A stretch of 6,313 nucleotides of DNA from Verrucomicrobiales bacterium. GTDB lineage: Bacteria > Verrucomicrobiota > Verrucomicrobiia > Limisphaerales > UBA1100. The position numbers and the translations under genes are program-made. The notes under the pieces were generated by a model that made no database searches, had not been told where the DNA came from, and saw only the letters and a list, made by a program, of their open reading frames with translations. Position 1 is the first letter of the stretch; each line of letters starts with the position of its first letter. Shown here piece after piece: positions 1-6,313 of the stretch. The stretch covers positions 4,061-10,373 of the forward strand of contig WTHG01000159.1 in assembly GCA_011523245.1 (NCBI GenBank), written 5' to 3'.

Positions 1-3000
1 GTACTGCGCAATAAAACGCGTTCACGATCGCCCCCCGGTTTAGTAGTGATAATCACCGGGATGCTGTTCTGGCCGCGACTCACACCCAAGTCGCGGTCAT
101 GGACGACAATAGACAACGCGTTCCCGGGCACATGTAGTCGTTTACTATTTTGCCCCAAACGGCCCACCGTTCGCAGGAGGTTTAGTTGTTGGAGGTAACG
201 TTGTTCCAGCCCGTAAATCTCGGACAAGCTGAATAGGGTCCGGTTAGCCAACTCCACATCCGGCACGCGTTCGAGAATGTGCTGAAATTTTTCGCGCGCC
301 TCATCGTGTTGTTCTTGGCGGAAGGCCAAAAGACCCGTCAGAAATTCAGCCCGTACAGATACCTGTTGATCCGTACTTTCCTCCAATCCTTTAAACACCC
401 GCGCGGCCTGATCATAAATCTTCTGGGCCATGAACGATTCACCAATACCAAACTTCGCCTCCACGGCATGCGGTGTACCATTAAATCGGTTGGTCACCGT
501 GGCGTATTCCACGCGGGCTACATCGTAGCGTTGCCCTTTGAAATAACTCTTGGCCAATAATAACTGCAACCGTGCCTTAGCATCTTCGCTCTGCTCCTTG
601 CTCTCCGGCTTTTCCGGGTCCGTGAAAATAATCAGCCAACCACGTAAAATATCCTCCACATCAGCCAACCGATCCTGATCCCCGCCGGTCATTAGATGGT
701 TGCACACAAACTCAATGAGGTCCGGGGGCAGATCATTGCGGTGTTGCTTAAACAACTCGGCGTTATCCTTATACAATTCCAGCGCCTTGCCCCGATCACC
801 AAGCCGGAGATACAAAGCAGCTTGTAGAAGCGGTGCCATGGGGCTGTCCTCGTCTATAGTCAAGCCCACCGCCCCCATGCGCGAATGTGCGCGCAGGATG
901 GCTCCTCGCCCCTCGCTCTGAGACTCTTCGGTCGCGTTGGTCACATGCGCTAATGCGCCCGTCATCAGCGTGGCGCTCTCCACATACCGCTCTTGTTCGA
1001 AGGCCTTTTGCGCATAACTCCGAAAGGTGTTCCAACGGTTCTGGTCGTTACCCACATCGCGGGTGGAACGTACGAGCGCCAGCAGCCGGCTTATGGCCGG
1101 TTCGTTGTCCGATCCGCCGGCCAGCAACAGGTCGCTGTTGGCCCAAGCCGATTGATCCGGCGCGCGCAAGCCGCGAATGGCCCGATACACGTCCAGCCGC
1201 GCAGGTTCCTCCAGCATTTTGAAACCCTCGTACAACGGATTATCGCCCGTGGTGTACTTGTCGTTATTCAGTGCATAATCCCGCCAAACACTGGAGAAAT
1301 CCCGCCAACTGCGATCGGCGACGAAAGGCACGTTCGCCGCATCCTCTTGAATCTGCGCCACGGCCTTGGAAAAGCCCGCCACGTTGCCCTGCAGTCGGAG
1401 CACATCCGTCGCGCGATGGGCGGCTAGACGTAGCTTCAGCTCTGGCCAACGGTATTCGATCTGCTCGCGCAAGGCACCGTTGGGTTGCCCGCCATTCAGA
1501 AGGAACCGTTCGGCGGCCGTGCGTTCTTCGCTGCGATTTTCCGTCGGCTTGTCCACCACCCGACGCCACCAATCCAGCGCCTGATTTTTCTGGTTCAATT
1601 TCCACAACACATCTCCTATGTAATCGCCATAAACCGAACTGATCTTACCGCGGATCGCCCATTGATACACTTGATTGGCCAAGGCGCCGTCCTGCTCTCG
1701 ATCGGCCAGTTGCATCAACTCACGCAACAACGAATAATTTGGTGAATCGGCCATCGGTTGCATGCGGACAATTTGCTGCACAATCCGCTTCCGCTCTGCC
1801 TTATCCTCATCCGTGTCCCCGAGGTACAGGCTAAACACACCACGGGCCGCCACCGCGTCGTGCGGATGGCGTTGCCACAGGGCGCGGGCAATGGTCCGTG
1901 CCGTAGCCGGATCCGTGGGCTTAGCATACTGGACGAGGGCGGCCCGCTGCGCGTTGACCAGCCGTAGCTGATTCTGCGGGCTGAGACTGTTGAATTGTTT
2001 GAGCGCCTCCGCTCGCAATGGCACGGCCGCCTTGGGGTTGTCCTGCGGATTGGGATAACGCAACAATGCCTGCACCAATGACTCGCGGTTTTGTGCCGCC
2101 AATTGGTCGGCCACAAACTTGCTTTTCACTTTCTGTTCCTTGACTGATTTGACCGCCTTGACCCAGTCTCCAATATAGTCGCGATAATAGGTCACCCACA
2201 AATAATCCCGGCGCTCCTTCAACACCATGGCGACGTCGCTGCGGAATTGCCCGCCATCCTCTTGGCCAGACAGCAGATCGTTCATCAACGTGTTTAAATT
2301 CGAACTGTGAACGTGCACTTCCTTGAGAGCTTCACGCGCATGGAGCAGCGCCTTGGCATCATCCTTCACGCGATCCCGATACAAGGTGCGTGACAACGCG
2401 TACCGCAAAGCCAGCACGTCATGTTCTCGTTTGGCTTGTTTCGCGGAATTCACCGCCGTCACCAGCACGCGGTCGGTATCCGTCACGCGCCGCTGAAAAT
2501 CGGCATCCTTGGTCTTTGCATCGGCAACGGCCTTCTGCAACTCCTGCTGGCGTTGCTGCACGAGTTTGGTGGCCGTGGCCAGAGCCTGTTGGGCGGCCTG
2601 CTTGGCATCACCCTGCGCCTTGTTGAAGGCGTCGCGCTTGGTTTGTTCGTCCGCCTTGGCGGCTTCGAGGTTCTTTTCGGCCGTAGTTACTGCCGAATGA
2701 GCTGCGGCTCGGGCGCTGTTCGCCGCGTCGATCATCCAGGTCACATAATAATAAACCATGTTATGCGATCCCGCCGCGTGCGGCAGAGAAGCCTGCACGA
2801 CGCGTGCGGCCTGTGCCACATTGCCCTCACGCGCATGGGCGTGAGCGGCAAAGACCGCCACTTCCCAGCGCTGCCGTTCATTACCATATTTGCTGGTGAT
2901 CCCGCGTAAATCCGCTTCGATCTGCTGGGCCGTCATGCTCGCATTATGCATGTAGGAGATCTGCTGGGCATACAAGGCCGCGCTGTCTTGAACCGCGCGC

Positions 3001-3791
3001 GCCTTCCGTAGGCTCTCCACGGCGTTAGCCCATTGGCTCTGCGAGGCGTAGCTTCTCGCCATGAGACCATGCAACTCGAACTGCTGCGGACGACTGAACG
3101 GTAGGCGTTTTTGGATTAGCTTCTGAGCTGCCTGATTAGCCTCGGCCCAGCGCGAAATCGCCCGATATTCATTCACCGCCCGCAGTCCGACGCGTGAGGT
3201 GTAGGCATCAGCCGGCAATTTTTCCACGAGGCTTTCACATAATTGGGCCGAACGGATCCGAAGCCGGGCATTGCCTTCCTTGCCGTATAATTCAGAAGCC
3301 CGTTCGGCAGCTTTGCGATTGGCCGCCACGGGCTTGTGTTCCCACAGCAGCCGCAATACATCTGCAGCCTCGGCGCGTTTGCCATTGCGTTCCAGTCCGT
3401 CAGACACTCGCAAGGCTACATCCAGCGCCTCGCCTGAATCCGGGTAACGTGATAGATATTGGCGACCGTACGTGATGAATTCATCCCGGCGCGCCATCGC
3501 CTCCAATCCATCGAGCAAACTCAGCATCACTTCGCGATGTCGTGCGTGACGGCTTTGTGCTTTCACAAAGCGTTCACCCACACGCACCAAGCCGAATACC
3601 CGGCCTTCGGCATAGTATAAGTCGGTTAACTCCAGCATCACCTTGGCCCCTTCTGGTGAGGCATCAAGGGATTTGTTGAGCTGCGATTCGAGGGCGGTTG
3701 CTCTTTCATCCACGGCATCTGTTTTGGAAGGGACCGCCGCGGTCAACACCAAGGTCAAACCCAGCATCAATGGGAAAATAATTTTTTTCAT
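1..3791 (-). CDS. Large exported TPR protein with internal coiled coil and start of a C-terminal beta module (partial, 3' end outside window)
   Basis: The frame starts at ATG 3789-3791 and stays open for 1263 codons to the left edge, so the C-terminus is missing. I translated it across the whole window and found no stop. Residues 1 to about 19 look like a Sec signal peptide: MKK, a hydrophobic stretch IIFPLMLGLTLVLT, then AAVPS. No lipobox cysteine is present. TPR-like helical pairs occur at about 47-75, 125-155, 200-228, 237-267, 307-335, 457-490, 687-748, 985-1017, and most clearly at 1072-1210 (AKSYFKGQRYDVARVEY, then GESFMAQKIYDQAARVF). Residues about 357-452 form a long Ala/Lys/Gln/Glu-rich segment predicted as coiled coil. 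From residue 1225 the helices give way to a beta pattern (SIVVHDRDLG, IPVIITT, GGDRERVLL) that matches the neighbouring protein. No catalytic motif is visible, and only two cysteines (185, 1030) are present. It lies 18 bases after the upstream gene, so it is probably cotranscribed. TPR families bind proteins; a scaffold role in the cell envelope is inference. Confidence 0.93.
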   Translation of the reverse strand, partial: MKKIIFPLMLGLTLVLTAAVPSKTDAVDERATALESQLNKSLDASPEGAKVMLELTDLYYAEGRVFGLVRVGERFVKAQSRHARHREVMLSLLDGLEAMARRDEFITYGRQYLSRYPDSGEALDVALRVSDGLERNGKRAEAADVLRLLWEHKPVAANRKAAERASELYGKEGNARLRIRSAQLCESLVEKLPADAYTSRVGLRAVNEYRAISRWAEANQAAQKLIQKRLPFSRPQQFELHGLMARSYASQSQWANAVESLRKARAVQDSAALYAQQISYMHNASMTAQQIEADLRGITSKYGNERQRWEVAVFAAHAHAREGNVAQAARVVQASLPHAAGSHNMVYYYVTWMIDAANSARAAAHSAVTTAEKNLEAAKADEQTKRDAFNKAQGDAKQAAQQALATATKLVQQRQQELQKAVADAKTKDADFQRRVTDTDRVLVTAVNSAKQAKREHDVLALRYALSRTLYRDRVKDDAKALLHAREALKEVHVHSSNLNTLMNDLLSGQEDGGQFRSDVAMVLKERRDYLWVTYYRDYIGDWVKAVKSVKEQKVKSKFVADQLAAQNRESLVQALLRYPNPQDNPKAAVPLRAEALKQFNSLSPQNQLRLVNAQRAALVQYAKPTDPATARTIARALWQRHPHDAVAARGVFSLYLGDTDEDKAERKRIVQQIVRMQPMADSPNYSLLRELMQLADREQDGALANQVYQWAIRGKISSVYGDYIGDVLWKLNQKNQALDWWRRVVDKPTENRSEERTAAERFLLNGGQPNGALREQIEYRWPELKLRLAAHRATDVLRLQGNVAGFSKAVAQIQEDAANVPFVADRSWRDFSSVWRDYALNNDKYTTGDNPLYEGFKMLEEPARLDVYRAIRGLRAPDQSAWANSDLLLAGGSDNEPAISRLLALVRSTRDVGNDQNRWNTFRSYAQKAFEQERYVESATLMTGALAHVTNATEESQSEGRGAILRAHSRMGAVGLTIDEDSPMAPLLQAALYLRLGDRGKALELYKDNAELFKQHRNDLPPDLIEFVCNHLMTGGDQDRLADVEDILRGWLIIFTDPEKPESKEQSEDAKARLQLLLAKSYFKGQRYDVARVEYATVTNRFNGTPHAVEAKFGIGESFMAQKIYDQAARVFKGLEESTDQQVSVRAEFLTGLLAFRQEQHDEAREKFQHILERVPDVELANRTLFSLSEIYGLEQRYLQQLNLLRTVGRLGQNSKRLHVPGNALSIVVHDRDLGVSRGQNSIPVIITTKPGGDRERVLLRS
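3..119 (-). repeat. Start of a beta module in the large TPR protein (residues 1225-1263, cut by window edge)
   Basis: After the last TPR the sequence changes to strands: ALSIVVHDRDL, then SIPVIITT, then the turn GGDRERVLL. It lines up with module 1 of the 785-aa protein: HDRDL with EDADL, IPVIITT with VPVKVVT, GDRERVLL with GDEEIVQC. Only the first two or three strands are inside the window, so the rest of the module and any further modules lie to the left. Confidence 0.6.
2436..2723 (-). other. Predicted coiled-coil / long helix segment (residues ~357-452) of the large TPR protein
   Basis: Roughly 96 residues with almost no Pro or Gly and heavy Ala, Lys, Gln, Glu and Asp, for example AEKNLEAAKADEQTKRDAF and KLVQQRQQELQKAVADAK. 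Hydrophobic residues recur about every three to four positions. It follows a Tyr/Trp/Met patch (MVYYYVTWMIDAA, 345-357) and is followed by further TPR-like helices from about 457. A projecting helical hairpin or dimerising stalk is plausible; this is a reading by eye and was not computed. Confidence 0.65.
3735..3791 (-). other. Signal peptide of the large partial TPR protein
   Basis: Covers residues 1-19: MKK n-region, then a hydrophobic core IIFPLMLGLTLVL, then TAA before Val-Pro-Ser. A second possible cleavage point is after KTDA at residue 26. No cysteine follows the core, so lipoprotein processing is not supported. Confidence 0.8.
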
Positions 3792-3809
3792 CTGTTAAAT
3801 TGTAGAAGG
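3792..3809 (-). other. 18-base intergenic spacer without a clear Shine-Dalgarno
   Basis: Reads CCTTCTACAATTTAACAG on the coding strand between the TAA of the first gene and the ATG of the second. It is too short for a terminator plus a promoter, which supports cotranscription. No purine-rich AGGAGG-like element sits 5-10 bases before the ATG, so initiation may rely on translational coupling or on an A-rich start (the ATG is followed by seven A). Confidence 0.75.
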
Positions 3810-6167
3810 TTAAAATCCGGCTTTGGCGAGTGCCTGTGAAATTCTCTTGGCCTCGGGGGCCAGCTGACTTTCTGGAAATTCATCGATCAATTGATCAAAT
3901 CGTTTTCGCGCCTCAGCACGACGATCGAGCCGGAAGAGACATCGGCCGTAGTTGAACAAGATTACATCCAAAAAATTGGCGTCCGGATGATCGGACAACA
4001 CTTTCTCAAAAACATCCACGGCTCGGTCATAATCCTTTTTTTGATAATAGAAACTTGCCATCTTGGCCACCGCATCCCCGACGCGGCCGCTTTCGGGGTG
4101 TTGATCAAAGACGGCCTTGTAAGCCTGAAACGCGCGTTCGTACATTTGCTCCGAATTGCCGCGCGCCGCCTTGGCCATATCTTCATAGCATTCGCCAATA
4201 CCATACTGCCCCTCACCGCGCAGCTGGCTTTTGGTAAGGCGCGTGAGGTTGGTATACAGCGCGATAGCCCGGGCATGATCACCAGACTTCTGTGCCACAC
4301 GAGCCTGTTGCAGAATTGCTTCATCCAGATAAATACTTTCCGGAAATTCTCGTTGCAACCGTAGGCTCATTGCCGCCGCCAAGTTTAGGCGATCCATGGA
4401 AAAATAAATACGCCATAACTGTACGTACGTTTCCTCCAATAAACCGCCGCCGATTTTACGAGCTTCCACAGCGATTTCCTCGCACACGACCAGAGCTTCC
4501 TCGTATTTGCGTTGCGCCTTGTCGTCCAAACCGAAGTCTCGATATTGGGTGCCAATTTGAGTGAGCGCACTAGCGGTCTTAAGCTGGGTCTTGAGCGCAA
4601 GTTCGGCATCTCCAATTTCAGTACGAGTCACACGAACGCCGCCCAGATTACCCTCCACACATTTGGCCGCCGTACTGAGATCCTGCGGTCCAGCGGAAAT
4701 ATTCAGAGCATCGTGATAGGAAATGCGAATCAAATCCCCAGCCCGCGCCTGAAGTTTAGTGTCGCCAGCCACCACTTCCTCGGCCGAATCCACCGGCACA
4801 GTTCCGCGAAATACTCCGGTGTGAATGGTGCCGTCATCTTCTTCCACTTGAATTTCCTGCACCAAGTCCTCGCCTTCCGGTTTGGCTCCCGGCACACCGG
4901 ACTCAGCCGGGGCTTGGGCAGGTTTTTCAATTACGGTTTCCTCGGCTTTGCGGGCCGCTTCCGTCAAAGTGATCTCCAACTTATCCACAACCTTGAAAGG
5001 ATCCACCTCCAGTTTCTCTTCAAGAGTATCTTTGATCGGGGCTCCAGGCACACGGGGTGTGGGGGGGGATTGTTCAGCGGGATTCCCCTCAGGAACAACA
5101 CCTTCGGCGATGAGTTTGGCTTTCTCCTCTTCAATCTCCAGCGGAGTCTTTTGCCGGAGCACCTGGATCTTCACTTTGATTGAATCCGCCTTATCGCTAA
5201 TGTCACGATCCGCATCAGTGACCTGCAGGTTGGCCTCTTTACCGAGCACCACGCCTTGCAGTGATTCGGAAAACGCCCCGTCCATCACTTTCACCAACGC
5301 GTTACCCACCACGGTTACGGCCTGATCGCGCGCCACATCAAATTGGCGATCGGCGGTATGGGAATCCTGATACTGCACCTGCACCTTGGCCGTACCGGTG
5401 ACTTCAATGATGCCGTTTCCTTTGCGAGCTTTCCCTAGGCGCGTAGGAATGGATCCGAGCACCACACGCACGTTCCGACCAATGGCGGCACATTGCACGA
5501 TCTCCTCGTCGCCCTCGGACGTGACCACCTTGACAGGTACGGTTTCGTCTTTTTCCAGAATCGCTAAATCCGCGTCTTCAATTTTCACGAAGAACCGTTT
5601 GCCGGCTTCCAGTTTCTCGGCGTTTTGATCCTTCTCACTGACGGCCGTACCGACCTTTTCCAAGGCCGCAATAGCGCGCCCGTAATGGCCTTGTTTAAAA
5701 TGCCCCAACCCGATGTAGTAATAGGCCTCGTTTACCTGCTCTGCCACAGGAAACTCTTCAATTACCCGCCGCATGACCTTAAAGCATTGGCCGTAATGCC
5801 GCCCCTCAAAGAGGCAGGCCCCCATCTTCAGGGTCGCCTCAGCACGTTGTTCGTTGTCCGTATTCTCCTCACTGGCCACAGCCTCGTAATGCACACGAGC
5901 CTTGTCATAGGCGTTGCCCTTCGTGAGGTAATGCTCTCCCAGTTTAAGGTGCGCTTGAAACCGAACCTTACTGCTCGGGTACCGATCGACCACCGATTGC
6001 CAGATCTCCAGGGCCTTTTCCTGTTCGCCAGCGTCGTAGCGCAATTCGCCCGTTTGCAGCAGCTTGCGGGCAGCGCGATCATCGATGATTGACCCGCGAA
6101 CCGGCGGGGCGGCCTGCACGGCCAATGTGAAAAAGAAAACGGTGGTAAAAAGGATGCGTTGGAGCAT
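3810..6167 (-). CDS. Exported TPR protein with two central beta modules, 785 aa
   Basis: Complete gene, ATG at 6165-6167 and TAA at 3810-3812. An in-frame TAA at 6192-6194 lies eight codons before this ATG with no other ATG between, so the start is well fixed. Residues 1-20 form a Sec signal peptide (MLQRILFTTVFFFTLAVQAA), with cleavage likely at 19 or 20. TPRs occupy about 33-172 (for example AGEQEKALEIWQSVVDRYP). Residues about 191-288 are a beta module (KIEDADL, VPVKVVTSEGDEE, VQVQYQD). Residues about 289-495 are a second one (LQVTDADRDISD, TGVFRGTVPV, GDLIRISYHD), interrupted at about 340-437 by a Pro/Glu/Ala-rich linker. Residues about 530-770 are a second TPR array, ending in repeats like those of the CpoB/YbgF and BamD class (AVDVFEKVLSDHPDA, ARKRFDQLIDEFPESQ). 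No enzyme motif is seen. Export to the periplasm and protein binding follow from the signal peptide and TPR families; any specific partner is unknown. It probably heads an operon with the next gene. Confidence 0.96.
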   Translation of the reverse strand: MLQRILFTTVFFFTLAVQAAPPVRGSIIDDRAARKLLQTGELRYDAGEQEKALEIWQSVVDRYPSSKVRFQAHLKLGEHYLTKGNAYDKARVHYEAVASEENTDNEQRAEATLKMGACLFEGRHYGQCFKVMRRVIEEFPVAEQVNEAYYYIGLGHFKQGHYGRAIAALEKVGTAVSEKDQNAEKLEAGKRFFVKIEDADLAILEKDETVPVKVVTSEGDEEIVQCAAIGRNVRVVLGSIPTRLGKARKGNGIIEVTGTAKVQVQYQDSHTADRQFDVARDQAVTVVGNALVKVMDGAFSESLQGVVLGKEANLQVTDADRDISDKADSIKVKIQVLRQKTPLEIEEEKAKLIAEGVVPEGNPAEQSPPTPRVPGAPIKDTLEEKLEVDPFKVVDKLEITLTEAARKAEETVIEKPAQAPAESGVPGAKPEGEDLVQEIQVEEDDGTIHTGVFRGTVPVDSAEEVVAGDTKLQARAGDLIRISYHDALNISAGPQDLSTAAKCVEGNLGGVRVTRTEIGDAELALKTQLKTASALTQIGTQYRDFGLDDKAQRKYEEALVVCEEIAVEARKIGGGLLEETYVQLWRIYFSMDRLNLAAAMSLRLQREFPESIYLDEAILQQARVAQKSGDHARAIALYTNLTRLTKSQLRGEGQYGIGECYEDMAKAARGNSEQMYERAFQAYKAVFDQHPESGRVGDAVAKMASFYYQKKDYDRAVDVFEKVLSDHPDANFLDVILFNYGRCLFRLDRRAEARKRFDQLIDEFPESQLAPEAKRISQALAKAGF
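4857..5150 (-). other. Low-complexity Pro/Glu/Ala linker inside beta module 2 (residues ~340-437)
   Basis: About 98 residues rich in Glu, Pro, Ala and Lys, with stretches such as EIEEEKAKL, SPPTPRVPGAP and EKPAQAPAESGVPGA. A short strand-like segment, KLEITLTEA at about 396-404, sits in the middle. It separates the two halves of module 2 and is probably a disordered or extended loop. Confidence 0.65.
5061..5068 (-). repeat. C8 homopolymer tract in the coding strand of the linker
   Basis: Eight consecutive G on the plus strand (C on the coding strand) encode the end of Ser367 plus Pro368-Pro369. It is the longest homopolymer I see in the window. Gain or loss of one base would shift the frame and cut off the second half of module 2 and the C-terminal TPR array. 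Confidence 0.9.
5304..5597 (-). repeat. Beta module 1 of the 785-aa protein (residues ~191-288)
   Basis: This segment changes from TPR helices to alternating hydrophobic strands. It opens with FFVKIEDADL, followed by VPVKVV, a Gly-Asp turn (SEGDEE), VRVVLGSIPT, and a closing strand VQVQYQDSH. The same order of elements, an acidic D-x-D-L turn, a V-x-V strand, a G-D-x-E turn and a closing Y-x-D strand, recurs in module 2. Its first half also occurs at the end of the neighbouring large protein. The repeat is at protein level; the DNA is not obviously repeated. Module borders are approximate. Confidence 0.6.
6111..6167 (-). other. Signal peptide of the 785-aa protein
   Basis: Covers residues 1-19: one basic residue (Arg4), a hydrophobic core LFTTVFFFTLAV, and V-Q-A before the likely cleavage site, which satisfies the small-residue rule at -3/-1. 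Cleavage one residue later is also possible. There is no lipobox cysteine, so a soluble secreted protein is more likely than a lipoprotein. Confidence 0.85.
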
Positions 6168-6191
6168 GGCGTTTTGGACGTGTGATCCGGC

Positions 6192-6313
6192 TTATTTGAT
6201 CATCATTCCCGACAACAACTCACCCTGGGCGGTCATTGCGGGTAGTGGGATTATCCTACGCCCTGCCCCACACAACGCAACCCTTAGCATGCGTTCGTGA
6301 ACAAATCCTGAAT
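6192..6313 (-). CDS. Possible C-terminal end of an upstream gene (39 codons, uncertain)
   Basis: The minus-strand frame is open from the right edge to TAA at 6192-6194 and would end ...IPLPAMTAQGELLSGMMIK. It stops 24 bases before the next ATG, a spacing like that of the second gene pair, which fits an operon. Against it, 39 codons is short enough to be open by chance, and the codons include several AGG, CTA and ATA, unlike the neighbours. I do not recognise the protein. A competing frame ends at TAA 6284-6286 after IQDLFTNAC, which would leave about 116 bases of leader. Confidence 0.3.
   Translation of the reverse strand, partial: SGFVHERMLRVALCGAGRRIIPLPAMTAQGELLSGMMIK
6250..6280 (-). promoter_or_regulatory. 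Weak sigma-70-like promoter candidate upstream of the TPR operon
   Basis: On the minus strand TTGCGT (6275-6280) is followed after 16 bases by TAGGAT (6253-6258), or after 19 bases by GATAAT (6250-6255), a five-of-six match to TATAAT. Transcription would begin about 75-80 bases before the ATG at 6167. The -35 box matches only TTG and no spacing is ideal, so this may be chance. It conflicts with the reading that the same bases are coding. Confidence 0.22.

Larger units (their letters stand above)
4683..5303 (-). repeat. Beta module 2 of the 785-aa protein (residues ~289-495), split by a linker
   Basis: Opens with ALVKVMDGAF and LGKEANLQVTDADRD, followed by the strand SIKVKIQV. After a long linker the module resumes with VQEIQVEEDDG, TGVFRGTVPV, and GDLIRISYHDALN. 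The closing YHDALN corresponds to YQDSH of module 1, and VFRGTVPV corresponds to VVLGSIPT. Folding as an Ig-like or related beta sandwich is inferred from the strand pattern alone. Confidence 0.55.

Noticed and set aside
1715..2116. Minus-strand open frame of 133 codons (also others at 796-1035, 1264-1605, 1921-2199, 3173-3385)
   Set aside because: These are out-of-frame readings inside the large TPR gene; they are rich in Arg, Ser and Trp with no domain pattern, while the main frame gives clean TPR helices throughout.
2421..2909. Plus-strand open frame of 162 codons rich in Leu, Gly and Arg
   Set aside because: It is antisense to the Ala/Lys/Gln-rich helix of the large TPR gene; repetitive codons there keep the opposite strand open. 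No family resemblance is seen.
3781..3812. T-run at 3782-3788 as a possible terminator between the two genes
   Set aside because: The run is the lysine codons AAA AAA at the start of the second gene, there is no GC-rich hairpin beside it, and on the transcribed strand it reads as A, not U.
3962..4324. Minus-strand open frame of 120 codons inside the 785-aa gene
   Set aside because: It overlaps the C-terminal TPR array in another frame and has no independent start signal or domain.
4512..5183. Plus-strand open frame of 223 codons opposite the 785-aa gene
   Set aside because: It lies wholly antisense to a well-supported gene, its translation has no recognisable domain, and it covers the beta modules and linker where stop codons are simply scarce on the opposite strand.
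5186..5216. Acidic D-A-D-R-D-I-S-D run in beta module 2 that resembles a calcium-binding loop
   Set aside because: The spacing of the first acidic residues resembles an EF-hand or dockerin loop, but the expected Gly at position 6 and Glu/Asp at position 12 are missing, and the corresponding turns of the other modules lack it. Calcium binding is possible but not supported.
6293..6302. Short inverted repeat GTTC-GT-GAAC near the right edge
   Set aside because: Four-base arms are expected by chance, and no T-run or operator-like context accompanies it.

Overview
The window is almost entirely filled by two large genes on the minus strand, read from right to left. They are separated by 18 bases and probably form one operon. 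The upstream gene (6167 to 3810) encodes a 785-residue exported protein with TPR arrays at both ends, two beta-rich modules in the middle, and a Pro/Glu-rich linker inside the second beta module. The downstream gene starts at 3791 and runs off the left edge without a stop, so at least 1263 codons are present. It encodes a second exported TPR protein with a long Ala/Lys/Gln-rich helical segment inside its TPR array. Its last visible residues begin a beta module of the same type as in the first protein.

Layout: 6168-6313 is the upstream edge. It holds either the last 39 codons of another minus-strand gene or a leader region with a weak promoter candidate; the sequence does not decide between them. 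3810-6167 is the first TPR/beta gene. 3792-3809 is the spacer. 1-3791 is the second, partial TPR/beta gene. I see no RNA genes, insertion sequences, CRISPR arrays or terminators, and no plus-strand gene that I would defend.

Organism: GC content looks moderate, in the mid-50s by eye. Neither start codon has a Shine-Dalgarno sequence. Giant secreted proteins that join TPR arrays to beta-sandwich-like repeats remind me of the Planctomycetota-Verrucomicrobiota-Chlamydiota (PVC) group, Verrucomicrobiota in particular. This rests on architecture and style and is tentative.

Working together: both products have N-terminal signal peptides, lack enzyme motifs, and share the order TPR then beta module. 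The simplest reading is a pair of envelope or periplasmic scaffold proteins that are made together and may bind each other or a common partner. No substrate, ligand or pathway can be read from the sequence.
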